A stretch of 8,443 nucleotides of DNA from Bacilli bacterium (GTDB taxonomy: Bacteria; Bacillota_I; Bacilli_A; RFN20; CAG-288): positions 1-8,443 of the forward strand of contig JALFLX010000096.1 in the NCBI GenBank assembly GCA_022774485.1, given 5' to 3'. The position numbers and the translations under genes are program-made. Each line of letters starts with the position of its first letter. Within the stretch, counting starts at the first letter, position 1. The notes beneath the pieces were generated by a model that worked only from the letters and a program-made list of their open reading frames with translations, had not been told where the DNA came from and searched no databases. Below, in pieces: positions 1 through 8,160 of this stretch.

Positions 1-645
1 TAATATTTTCAAATAATCGAATATAAACTTGCGTTTCTTGTTTGATACTCATTGCCGTAAAAACCGAAAAAGAAAAGACTTTTAAAATAAACATGTAGAA
101 GTATAAAAATTATGTTTTTAATATATAGACAGGCATAAGAACTCTTATTCATGTTGTGAAATAGAATGACAAAATTGTTCATCTGTTAACTAGCCTAACA
201 AAATAAAGCAGAAGTAAAAAATGAACACAATATAAAAAACTCAAACAATAAATATTGAATTGTCTTACTTAAATACGAGCAATAATAAAAGAAAATAAAG
301 TGTTTCTGATACAATCAAGATATTATTAAAAATAACAATGTTATTGATAATGATTTGCTTTTGTGAGAAAAGTCATGAGATTAATTGGTCTAAAGCTATC
401 CTATTAAATTTTTGATTCATTGATTTATATGAGCGAGAAGAAAAAACAACCAGGAAAAAAGCATCTAACAATCAAAGCCACTGGTTCAATCAATGTGCCT
501 AAATTCATGAAAACGAAAAATACAATGGAAATCGTTTCAACCAAATTTAAAGCAATGATTTGAAAAAATAATAATCTCGGCCAATTTGAGAATTAAAAAC
601 GTTATAGGAAATCTTCATATTAGTTTCCTTCGGCCGTGTATAAAC
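1..645. other. AT-rich flank without a supportable gene
   Basis: This stretch is roughly a quarter G+C by eye, much lower than the operon to its right, and no reading frame of convincing length or composition runs through it. Many T-rich stretches on the minus strand read as short hydrophobic peptides, which T-rich DNA produces by chance. The best of these is an open run of 55 codons at 425-592 on the minus strand. It has a protein-like look but no start codon with a ribosome binding site. I see no tRNA, rRNA, CRISPR or insertion-sequence signature. The hairpin at 606-629 is the only structured element I would name. The region may be intergenic spacer or hold decayed gene remnants. Confidence 0.55.
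606..629 (-). terminator. Possible intrinsic terminator of the operon
   Basis: Read on the minus strand, AGGAAA (629-624) can pair with TTTCCT (611-606) across a 12-base loop. About five bases further on comes GTTTTTAATT. The stem is only six pairs and the T-run is short and offset, so it is a weak rho-independent candidate. It is the only candidate seen after the last operon gene, whose stop lies about 140 bases upstream. It resembles the palindrome at 8377-8400 in sequence and length. Confidence 0.35.
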
Positions 646-769
646 TTATCTTTTTTTGCCAACTGATGATTCACGATTTGGAGGAGTAAGATCGATTTTG
701 GGCATATAAAACTTAAGAATAATACAAAGGTGGTTTAGAAATTTATATAGAAATATTTTGCAATTTATT

Positions 770-2422
770 CTACACGCAGCAAAAGCCAATACAGTTTTTA
801 TATTGATTCCCAAAGAAATCTGGAACTTCTGCAATTTCGCGAGCACTACCATACGCGCAGGAATCTTCAGACAACTGATAATAGACAGCAGACATCATAT
901 CATTCTCGGCATCTTCTGGAATTTCAGTGATAAAAGAAGGATCTTGATAAACACCATCAGTATTCCGATTTGAAAAGTCATTGAATTGTTCAATTTGACC
1001 TTGCTTGATGGAATAGACAAGATTATTTGAGATATCGATGTTACTGGTCGATGAAAGATTAAAGATCGCCTTGGATGAACGATTATAAATCAAATTGTTT
1101 GCAAACATCGAATTCGTTTGACTATTTGTTTGAAAGATTGTCTTGGTATCATATCCTGTCACGATTGTGTTGTTATATACATCAATCATTTTTGCTTTGT
1201 AATTGATGTAAATGATTCCCTTATTTCCAAGATCATTCACAGAGAGATTATAACGAACAATCACGTGGTCTAAAATGCCATTTGTCTCATCGTAAGAAGT
1301 GCAATTTAGGAACAATCCGAAAGAGTTATCATGGCTGTAATTGTACTGCCAAATCGTGTCTTTACTTTGAAGATCTGCATCTAACATACAACCATCCTGA
1401 AGCTTTCCATCGCTTTCTCTCACAGTTGCTCGATTATGATGCCCCTCATTGTATTCCACCACAGTGCCATCGACATACGATGTGACAATGCTATTTCCTG
1501 AGACACATTCAATCGCAGTTTCATACACAAGATTCTTTGTGATATGTCCACCGAGAAGATTGCGGGCGAAAATTGCATTTTTTCCAATATAGCAAATTTC
1601 ATTTTCTTCAATGGTCACATCAGTATGAGCATAATCTTTAAATTTTTCTGAATAAGGAGAAATCTTTTTAGATAAGGCCCCAATCTGATACCAAGAAGCG
1701 ATTCCAACATTTGAGACTCGTTCAATTTTACACTTCCTGATGGTAAGAGAAGAAAACCTTCCTTTTCCATCAAGAGAACCAAAATGGATTCCACCAGTCC
1801 GTTTTGATTCTGAAGACATACCGCTATTTTCCTTATCCGTGATTCCATGAATATCATGGATATAAAGATTCTCAATCGTGATATCTTTATAAGTTTTCAC
1901 TTCATTATTGTTATCAGGATTGTTGGCAAGTAGATAGACTCCCCTCCGGTCTCCTTCCTCGCTAGCAGAGTCAAAGAGTTCTAAATCACTGATAAAAATG
2001 TGGCTACAATTGGTGAGGGAAAGGACACCAGATCCCACTAGATTGTCTCCGTCAATTTTCGGTCTTTCTCCTTCTCCATAAGAAGTGATCACAATCGGTT
2101 TTTCTTCACTTCCACTCACATTAGAAAGAGAAAGGGAGCCTTTAAATTGGCTTCCTCGTTTTAAATAAACATTTCGCTTCTCTTGAAAATTCAGAGAAGA
2201 AATAAGAGATAAATCCGAATAAGGATGTTCAAAAGAGCCGTCCCCAGAAGACGAGTTGCTATCAAAAAAGTATCCGTCAACATCCGTTTCTTCTGTTGTG
2301 ATCTCGGTAGTTTCTGAAGTGATATTTGATTCTTGTTTATCACTCTCTTCATAAGAAAAACTGCAGGAAGGTAAGATAAAACTGAATAAAACAATCGACA
2401 GCTTTTTAAAAAGTTTATTCAT
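770..2422 (-). CDS. Right-handed parallel beta-helix lipoprotein, putative polysaccharide-active
   Basis: This 550-residue protein has a lipoprotein signal peptide: a KK-positive start, a hydrophobic core, then the lipobox L-P-S-C with Cys20 as the lipidated residue. A Ser/Thr/Glu-rich linker (about 21-49) follows. The body starts with a GDGSFEHPYSDL segment (60-71) typical of bacterial beta-helix proteins. It then shows repeated short strands ending in I, V, N and D (about 85-495), such as ITIENLYIHDIHG, VTIEENEICYIGKNAIF, TIWQYNYSHDNSFG and IDISNNLVY. The C-terminus ends DFFGN...IGF, a common closing motif in such proteins. Beta-helix families include pectate-lyase-like lyases and several hydrolases. 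D343, D348 and D350 in DGCMLDAD are possible ligand or catalytic residues, but I cannot assign a family. It is the last operon gene, 33 bases after the GH3 stop, with a GGGAGG ribosome binding site about 11 bases before the ATG. It is inferred to act on glycans at the cell surface. The fold call is firm; the reaction is unknown. Confidence 0.87.
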   Translation of the reverse strand: MNKLFKKLSIVLFSFILPSCSFSYEESDKQESNITSETTEITTEETDVDGYFFDSNSSSGDGSFEHPYSDLSLISSLNFQEKRNVYLKRGSQFKGSLSLSNVSGSEEKPIVITSYGEGERPKIDGDNLVGSGVLSLTNCSHIFISDLELFDSASEEGDRRGVYLLANNPDNNNEVKTYKDITIENLYIHDIHGITDKENSGMSSESKRTGGIHFGSLDGKGRFSSLTIRKCKIERVSNVGIASWYQIGALSKKISPYSEKFKDYAHTDVTIEENEICYIGKNAIFARNLLGGHITKNLVYETAIECVSGNSIVTSYVDGTVVEYNEGHHNRATVRESDGKLQDGCMLDADLQSKDTIWQYNYSHDNSFGLFLNCTSYDETNGILDHVIVRYNLSVNDLGNKGIIYINYKAKMIDVYNNTIVTGYDTKTIFQTNSQTNSMFANNLIYNRSSKAIFNLSSTSNIDISNNLVYSIKQGQIEQFNDFSNRNTDGVYQDPSFITEIPEDAENDMMSAVYYQLSEDSCAYGSAREIAEVPDFFGNQYKNCIGFCCV

Positions 2423-2455
2423 GTTTATCTCACCCTCCCTGCAGTAAACATCACA

Positions 2456-5400
2456 TCAGTTTTCTTTCTTTTTCAGCGCTAAAACCTCAACGGTTATAGT
2501 AAGTCCAACAAAGGCAGCGAAGATGACACAAGAGGTACTGACCACAGAAATTTTGACACCATTAAGCACCTTGATCCAAGGAGGTGTAACGCTTCGATAG
2601 GTCGTGCCAGAGCTGATTCCATTCATCGCATTGCTGTTGATGACAACATATAAGATACGATGTGTTTCTTCTCTCATCGCATTCGCTAATGCACCATAGC
2701 CTGTCTTGTATTTGTTGAGTGCAGATTTCTCTGCAGTAGAAGCAGTATCTCCATCCGGAAGTGCACATCCACCCATGATACCGCCGACCAAATCCATGTA
2801 TCCGCTCTGCCAATAATCAGAAACAGCGAAGCCAGACATGTTGAATTCATCTCTTAAGACAGTGTTGATGAAACCTTGTTGACTTGTCCAGACAAGACCG
2901 ATTCTATTGAATCCAGTCATGACATTTTCTGCATCGGCATCCTCGATGGCAATTTGGAAAGAACGGAGATAAATCTGACGGATAGACTGTTCATTCGCCC
3001 AGGTGTTGACACCTTCACGATTTTTCTCCTGTTCATTCAATATCGCATGCTTCATGTAGACATAGACACCCTTTTTATGGATACCTTTCACCTGAGAAGC
3101 TGCAATTTTGCCAGAGAGTGTTCCATCTTCTCCATAATATTCGAAAGCACGTCCGTTGTAAGAACCGCGATGAACATTGACACCTAATCCATATAATCCA
3201 GAATAGCCGGCCCAAAGGCAGTCTTCACCGATGGATTCTCCTAACTTCTCAACAAGTTCATCGTTGAGTGTTGCCGCAATTAACGCAGCGCAGGGATATT
3301 GAATCGGAGAAGAATCTTGATCAGGATCATCATAGAGGAATGTGTAACGATATTCCGCGACATTCTCGTTATCGGAATATTTGTAGTTGCTTCCACCGAC
3401 CGGTCCTAACGCTCCGTTTCCATCAATTGTCTCAGGCTTGCTGATGGAATCGATACCGCTGGTCTTTCTCAAACCGTTAGAAAGAAGATAAACCATATCT
3501 TCCCAAGTGATCTGATCGAGAAGATCATCCCACTTTTCATCATCGTATTCGACATGCATCAGATTTCCTTCGACATCGCGAGAGAGAAGAGAAGCTAAGG
3601 TCATTCCATTATCCGCGCCGAAGGTCGGATAAGGAATATTATCTTTCTCGATGGTCTCAGAACCTTTCAATGCATCGCGAACCATATTTTCGTTGGTTCT
3701 GACAACGACATGGTTATTGAGCTTTGTCTGTGATTCTGTAAAACCAAATTTCACGGTATTATCCCAATCGTGACGAGAGAGATAAGTGACAGAATTCTCA
3801 CCGCGATTCTGATAGAGATTCAAATCCGCATTATCGAACTGATTGGTGATTTCTTTTCCAGTCACTTTAGAGTGAGAATACTTCTTATCATCAAATTGTT
3901 TTTCAAAGGAGTAGACAAGAGAAGCATTTCCAGAGCTTGACATCTTATCAGTCGAAACAGAAATACCTTTGTTATTCTTCGCAGCAAGAATATTATCGCA
4001 AGCATCATGTGCGTTTTTACCAGCGGTGAGATAATAGGTTCCCTGATCTTGAATATATGTTTTTGCACGATAAGAATCATAGCTGGTGAGCCATCTTCCA
4101 TCGACAGTGATAAAAAGGGTCTCTGAATCGCCAGGATTCAACATTTTCGTTTTTCCGTACCCGACAAAATCAACAGCAGATTTCTCAATGTGATTATCGA
4201 TATCATACTGAGTGTAAGGTTGCTGTGCATAGATCTGAACACTCTCTTTTCCTTTGACAGAGCCAGTATTGGTAACCTTGATAGAAACTTGATAGCTGTC
4301 ATCCAATTCATTGTAACTGACATTCATATCAGAATAATCAAAGGTGCTGTAACTGAGTCCGAATCCAAAAGGATAAGAGACAACATCATCATAAGAGAAA
4401 GAACCTGCATTTGGAGTATTCAAAACGATATCTTCGTAACGGGTCTCTGTATAACGATAACCTGAATAGATGCCCTCTTGATAGACAACGTAACGATTTG
4501 ATTTTCCACCATTTGCACTAGAGACAACAGGACCGAGGTTATCATAGCTTCCGAAGTTAGCGTAGATTGGATTGTAGCAATGTTTCTTATAATAAGTGTC
4601 AGTTAATTTTCCGGAAGGATTCACTTCACCGGAGAGAATTTTTCCAATTCCTAACGTCGTCGAAGTTCCACCTTCGCCGACCCAAAGAACTGCATCGATA
4701 TCATATTCAGGATCATCGATATATTCGGCTTGAACCGGATTGACAGAGTTGAGAAGAACAATGATTTTCTGAATCTTTCCAGATGCTTTTAACTGCTTCA
4801 AATTTTTTAAAACATCGATTTCTTTCGGAGATAACTCTAAGTAATTTCCGTTGCTGTAATCGGTCTTAGAACCACCTACTGCAGTAAGATCAGTCGCTTC
4901 GGTTCCATAACGAGAAAGGACAAAGATTCCAGCTTCTGCAGCATCGTTTTTCTTATCGGTAGTAATCTCACTCCACTTCGCATCATTGATGGTGTATTTC
5001 GCAGCATCTGAACTAGTGTTCGTGGTATGATCACCGAAATATTGTGTGTTTGTCTGATACCAAGACCAAAGATCCGAATTGACAATAAATCCGGATTCTT
5101 CTAATCCATCTTTCAACGGGATGAAATCAGACTTTTTTGCAAAAGAGGATCCGCCACCAGAGTAAATGTAATTGACAGAGCTACTCGAATAAAGGTTCAC
5201 CTTTGCCCCTTTTGTAAGCGGGAGGGCATTGTTCTTATTTTTCAATAAGACAGAGCCTTCTTCCGTCACTTTAGAAGTGAGGTTCATCGCGTTTTCTTTC
5301 AGCTCTTCGATACTCTCAAAATCAGAAGTGTAATAAAGAGTATCTTCATCTTCCGCATCAGGATTCTCGATTTTCTCTTGGCTGGACTGACCTAAAAAGG

Positions 5401-5515
5401 CAGTGATATTACCGGCATTGTCGAGAAGAATTTGACTTCCCGCCAAAGTGACACCCAAAAGAACGCCGAAAACGTTTGTGCAGATTTTGGAAATAGTTTG
5501 TATCTTTTTTAACAT
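2456..5515 (-). CDS. Membrane-anchored GH3 glycoside hydrolase with swapped domain order
   Basis: This 1019-residue protein is a family 3 glycoside hydrolase whose usual C-terminal half comes first. Residues ~75-310 match the GH3 C-domain, with S-R-Y-G-T-E206-A-T-D in the place of the acid/base motif and later WVGEGGTSTTLGIGKILSGE and NPSGKLTDT. Residues ~382-500 are the fibronectin-III-like domain (YPFGFGLSYSTF, VTNTGSVKGKESVQIY). Residues ~615-960 are the (beta/alpha)8 domain: D698-G, GRAFEYYGED (788-797), KH (822-823) with NEQEKNREG, MTGFNRIG, and GFAVSD with D900 as the expected nucleophile. This permuted order is known in beta-glucosidases of Ruminococcus albus and Butyrivibrio. Helices at about 11-31 and 985-1014, each with lysines on the predicted inner side, suggest both termini are cytoplasmic and the enzyme is outside. 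GH3 enzymes remove terminal beta-linked sugars by retention; the substrate cannot be read here. The start follows a strong AAGGGGG site that overlaps the upstream stop codon. The gene ends in TGA. Confidence 0.93.
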   Translation of the reverse strand: MLKKIQTISKICTNVFGVLLGVTLAGSQILLDNAGNITAFLGQSSQEKIENPDAEDEDTLYYTSDFESIEELKENAMNLTSKVTEEGSVLLKNKNNALPLTKGAKVNLYSSSSVNYIYSGGGSSFAKKSDFIPLKDGLEESGFIVNSDLWSWYQTNTQYFGDHTTNTSSDAAKYTINDAKWSEITTDKKNDAAEAGIFVLSRYGTEATDLTAVGGSKTDYSNGNYLELSPKEIDVLKNLKQLKASGKIQKIIVLLNSVNPVQAEYIDDPEYDIDAVLWVGEGGTSTTLGIGKILSGEVNPSGKLTDTYYKKHCYNPIYANFGSYDNLGPVVSSANGGKSNRYVVYQEGIYSGYRYTETRYEDIVLNTPNAGSFSYDDVVSYPFGFGLSYSTFDYSDMNVSYNELDDSYQVSIKVTNTGSVKGKESVQIYAQQPYTQYDIDNHIEKSAVDFVGYGKTKMLNPGDSETLFITVDGRWLTSYDSYRAKTYIQDQGTYYLTAGKNAHDACDNILAAKNNKGISVSTDKMSSSGNASLVYSFEKQFDDKKYSHSKVTGKEITNQFDNADLNLYQNRGENSVTYLSRHDWDNTVKFGFTESQTKLNNHVVVRTNENMVRDALKGSETIEKDNIPYPTFGADNGMTLASLLSRDVEGNLMHVEYDDEKWDDLLDQITWEDMVYLLSNGLRKTSGIDSISKPETIDGNGALGPVGGSNYKYSDNENVAEYRYTFLYDDPDQDSSPIQYPCAALIAATLNDELVEKLGESIGEDCLWAGYSGLYGLGVNVHRGSYNGRAFEYYGEDGTLSGKIAASQVKGIHKKGVYVYMKHAILNEQEKNREGVNTWANEQSIRQIYLRSFQIAIEDADAENVMTGFNRIGLVWTSQQGFINTVLRDEFNMSGFAVSDYWQSGYMDLVGGIMGGCALPDGDTASTAEKSALNKYKTGYGALANAMREETHRILYVVINSNAMNGISSGTTYRSVTPPWIKVLNGVKISVVSTSCVIFAAFVGLTITVEVLALKKKEN

Positions 5516-5525
5516 ATCCGCCCCC

Positions 5526-5948
5526 TTATTCTTTCACTTGCTTCAACCACATCGCGACATTGCTTAAGATTAATGAAAGCAAGAAGAGAATGGTGCTAGA
5601 AAGGACACCTTTATCAATCAGCTTAAATGCTTCGCTGCTGATTCCGCTATAAAACACGCCTGTAAAATACATGTAAATCGCAAGGACAAACATCAAAAAC
5701 GTGACAAGGGAACAAGCCCAAAGAGCAAGGCCGGCATATCTCGCTGTCGGCTTGAAAGCCAACAGAGCGAGAGATGCGACAATACCGACAATCCCAGGGA
5801 CATAGACCATGGGATTGTGGTATTCAGCCAGTGTTCCAACAAATTGAGTCTTATAGAGAATCATCGCAGCAATTAACATGACAACGGAAACAACAAAGAA
5901 GTAGAAACCTGTTGTTTTGTAACAGGTCAAGTTAAATTGCTTTTTCAT
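5526..5948 (-). CDS. Four-helix membrane protein of unknown function
   Basis: I do not recognise this 140-residue protein. It has four hydrophobic segments at about 12-32, 46-65, 71-95 and 114-135. By the positive-inside rule both ends face the cytoplasm (MKKQ start, KQVKE end). Two short outside loops contain AEYHNPM and GVFYSGISSEAFKLIDKG. No catalytic motif, transport signature or cysteine pair is apparent. I chose the ATG at 5948 because GAGG lies six bases upstream and only 16 bases separate it from the previous stop. The same frame is open upstream to 6179, but that reading would overlap the previous gene by over 200 bases and yields a Ser/Leu/Arg-rich shadow peptide. It sits between a binding-type lipoprotein and an anchored GH3, 10 bases before the latter, so it probably works with them. 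A scaffold or partner for the two-helix GH3 is a guess. Confidence 0.85.
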   Translation of the reverse strand: MKKQFNLTCYKTTGFYFFVVSVVMLIAAMILYKTQFVGTLAEYHNPMVYVPGIVGIVASLALLAFKPTARYAGLALWACSLVTFLMFVLAIYMYFTGVFYSGISSEAFKLIDKGVLSSTILFLLSLILSNVAMWLKQVKE

Positions 5949-5964
5949 CGATCGCCTCGTGAAA

Positions 5965-8160
5965 TTATGCCTGAAGTGTGAATGTCGGCTCAATTTCAAA
6001 ACTGCCAGTTGTCTTGAATTTGATTTGGAACGGAGTTTTGTTGTCGGTAGTGAAGGTGTAAGTGATGGTATTGGTTCCATTGACAACAGCTTCAGAAGTA
6101 GCGTTGGAAGAAGTACCACCCTTGATTTCAAGAATATGAGTTGCTCCCTCTTCTTCAGTTCCATTATATTTGAAGTCAATGTTTAAGGTGACTGTATAGG
6201 TTCCCTGAGTGGAAGGCTGATATCTCAAATAAGCAAAGTTCTTACCTGAAGTTCCAATAGCGCTCAAATTGACAAAGATCTTGTTCTCTGCTTCATTTCT
6301 TAACGGAGTAGAGCCTTTCGCCTGAGAAGACTCATAGAGGTAATACCACTTGCCAGGATCACCAGCAACAACACTATTTTTTCCTTCGCCAGGCAATTCA
6401 ACATCCGCGCTGTTGCTGACAGTGACAACACAAGAGACAGTCTCTTCTCCGTAAACAGCATCGATTGTCGCAGTTCCTCTCTTGTGGCCAGTGACAACAC
6501 CGCCCTCGACAGTAGCGATCGTCTCATCGGAAGAGGACCAAGTGATAGAAGAGACCTCAACATTGGGTTTAGAAGCAGTCAATGTATAGGTTCCACCAGC
6601 GTTTAAATCGATCGAAGCTTCTGTCGCAGAGATGGTAAGTTTGTTAGCTTCCGAATTGATGACAGTGACAACGCAAGAAGCGGATTCATCTCCGTAGGAA
6701 GCGGTGATGGTGCATGTTCCTTCCTTCAAAGCAGTGACAACACCGGCTTCGACAGTAGCGACAGTTTCATCGGAAGAAGCCCATTCGCAGACAGCATCTT
6801 CGACACCAGGGACAGTGGCAGTCAAGGTGTGGGTTGTAGTTCCATAAAGATCAAGTTCGATTTCACTCTCAGAGAGAGACATCTTCTCAACCTCACCAAT
6901 CTTTGTGAAGACTGGGATGATGTAGTAGTCAGAAACGGCTTTGAACTTGATTTGATAAGGAGCACCTTCACTGGGTGCCTTAGAGATAAGGTTCTCTTCT
7001 TTGATGATATTCAACCCAGCTTCATATTCTGTATCAGCACCGCCGTTGATAGAGAGAAGAGTATTGTTGCTAGAATAAAGATAGAAAGTGACATCGTAAA
7101 TCATATCTCCAGTCGCATCAGGTTGATAGCGGAGGTAGAACATGTTAGGACCAGCGATTGTTCCGTCTTCTTTTCCGACATGAGTGACATCAGCGTGGAT
7201 CAATCCGTTATCGATATTCGGAATAGCACTGACTGTGACAATAGGGGATTCACATAAGTAATACCAATTTCCAGGGTTGTTAACTGCATCGGATTTCTTT
7301 CCAGTGGGAAGTTCTGCGACTTCTTCGCCAGTTCCCTTGACCATGACAACACAAGAAGCTTCAATTTGATCCGCTTCTGATTTCAAGGTGACAACTGCCA
7401 TACCAGTCTTCAAAGCGACCACTTCATCTCCTTCGATAGAAACAATAGAAGAATCAGAGCTAGTGAACAAGGCATCATCACTCTTCTTTCCGGTGACTTC
7501 TAAAGCTTTGCGAGAACCGACAGCTAAGATTTCAGTCTTCGGTAAAGAGAAATAGTTGCTATAGACAGTGACAAGGCAAGACTCGGATAAATCCTCACTG
7601 GTCGCAGTGATGGTACAAGTTCCGGATTTTAATCCGGTGACAACACCGTTTGCAACAGTAGCGATCGTCTCATCAGAAGAGGACCAAGTGATCGGAGCGT
7701 TATCAGTGACAGTCGCGTGAAGTGTCGCGGTGCTACTCTCGCTTAAAGAGATGGTCAATTCTTTCTGGTCTAAGGTTAAAACACGGTTGATAACAGTGAC
7801 TTCACAAGTCTTGGAATCTAAGGTCTTGACAGTACCTTTCTTTTTCACGCTGACTGTGATGGTACAAGTACCTTCTTTCACACCGGTGACAACGCCTTTG
7901 CTGACCGTGGCGATTTCTTCATCGCTCGTTTTCCATGTAAATAAATATTTGGAATCATCTTTGGTAGTGGCTGTCAATGTCTTTTGTTTGTTGATACTGA
8001 CAGAGAGTGTAGTCTCAGAGATTGTCAATCCGACATCTTCCGTAACATCAGAGACAGGTGTTGACTCAGGAGCGCTCTCACCTCCGCAAGAAGCTAAAGC
8101 GCCAAATGTCATACATGCCATTGCTGCGATTGCAAAAAGTTTTAATGATTTGTGTTTCAT
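5965..8160 (-). CDS. Big_2-domain surface lipoprotein with two repeated CBM-like domains
   Basis: This 731-residue protein has a lipoprotein signal ending in the lipobox L-A-S-C, with Cys25 lipidated, then a short Ser/Pro/Glu linker. The body is modular: Big_2-type Ig-like domains at about 45-123, 127-199 and 203-274; an unrecognised domain X1 at 284-420; Big_2 at 424-500 and 506-582; and a second copy X2 at 586-730. The Big_2 modules share WSSSDETIATV..GVVTGLK.GTCTITA...SCVVTV. X1 and X2 share PG.WYYL.ES, YLRYQP, a strand resembling GTYTVTL, and P.QIKFK near the end, suggesting a beta-sandwich; the conserved aromatics could bind sugars. No catalytic domain is seen. The likely role, by inference, is to hold a glycan at the surface for the downstream GH3 and beta-helix proteins. 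It is the first operon gene. The chosen ATG gives a perfect signal peptide but has no SD of its own: the nearest, AAAGGA, is 27 bases away and serves a tiny overlapping ORF. No nearby in-frame ATG offers a better start. Confidence 0.9.
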   Translation of the reverse strand: MKHKSLKLFAIAAMACMTFGALASCGGESAPESTPVSDVTEDVGLTISETTLSVSINKQKTLTATTKDDSKYLFTWKTSDEEIATVSKGVVTGVKEGTCTITVSVKKKGTVKTLDSKTCEVTVINRVLTLDQKELTISLSESSTATLHATVTDNAPITWSSSDETIATVANGVVTGLKSGTCTITATSEDLSESCLVTVYSNYFSLPKTEILAVGSRKALEVTGKKSDDALFTSSDSSIVSIEGDEVVALKTGMAVVTLKSEADQIEASCVVMVKGTGEEVAELPTGKKSDAVNNPGNWYYLCESPIVTVSAIPNIDNGLIHADVTHVGKEDGTIAGPNMFYLRYQPDATGDMIYDVTFYLYSSNNTLLSINGGADTEYEAGLNIIKEENLISKAPSEGAPYQIKFKAVSDYYIIPVFTKIGEVEKMSLSESEIELDLYGTTTHTLTATVPGVEDAVCEWASSDETVATVEAGVVTALKEGTCTITASYGDESASCVVTVINSEANKLTISATEASIDLNAGGTYTLTASKPNVEVSSITWSSSDETIATVEGGVVTGHKRGTATIDAVYGEETVSCVVTVSNSADVELPGEGKNSVVAGDPGKWYYLYESSQAKGSTPLRNEAENKIFVNLSAIGTSGKNFAYLRYQPSTQGTYTVTLNIDFKYNGTEEEGATHILEIKGGTSSNATSEAVVNGTNTITYTFTTDNKTPFQIKFKTTGSFEIEPTFTLQA
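6491..6546 (-). repeat. DNA repeat in Big_2 module 5 (copy of 7637-7692)
   Basis: This 56-base segment codes for the TWSSSDETIATV..GVVTG core of the fifth Big_2 module. It matches 7637-7692 at about 50 of 56 positions without gaps, including a long exact run across the SSDETIATV codons. The equivalent segment of module 4 (about 6734-6789) is clearly less similar. This suggests duplication or recombination between modules 2 and 5. Confidence 0.75.
7637..7692 (-). repeat. DNA repeat in Big_2 module 2 (copy of 6491-6546)
   Basis: This is the partner of the repeat at 6491-6546, coding for the same core of the second Big_2 module. Differences cluster in the codons for the two variable residues before GVVTG, plus one silent G/A change. 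A seven-pair inverted repeat, CCGGATT/AATCCGG at 7622-7637, adjoins it. That inverted repeat lies inside the codons for GLKSG and needs no regulatory explanation. Confidence 0.75.

Noticed and set aside
301..420. Possible TGA-as-tryptophan reading in the AT-rich flank
   Set aside because: The GH3 gene ends in TGA at a sensible point and the downstream gene has its own SD, so the standard bacterial code fits the window.
646..852. A 68-codon minus-strand ORF ending SSVGKKR after the operon
   Set aside because: It overlaps the well-supported end of the beta-helix gene and has no clear SD. Its last 19 codons (MPKIDLTPPNRESSVGKKR) look protein-like, and the stop lies 16 bases before the 606-629 hairpin, so a gene remnant is possible but unproven.
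5526..6179. Longer 217-residue reading of the four-helix protein
   Set aside because: The extra 77 residues overlap the lipoprotein gene in another frame and read as a Ser/Leu/Arg-rich shadow. The ATG at 5948 has a GAGG site at good spacing just after the previous stop.
6829..7257. A 142-codon plus-strand ORF inside the lipoprotein gene
   Set aside because: It is antisense to the conserved X1 and Big_2 region, and its composition follows from the repetitive coding strand; no SD or family resemblance.
7622..7637. Perfect inverted repeat CCGGATT/AATCCGG as a terminator
   Set aside because: It lies inside a continuous Big_2 coding module, has no T-run, and follows from the codons for the GLKSG turn.
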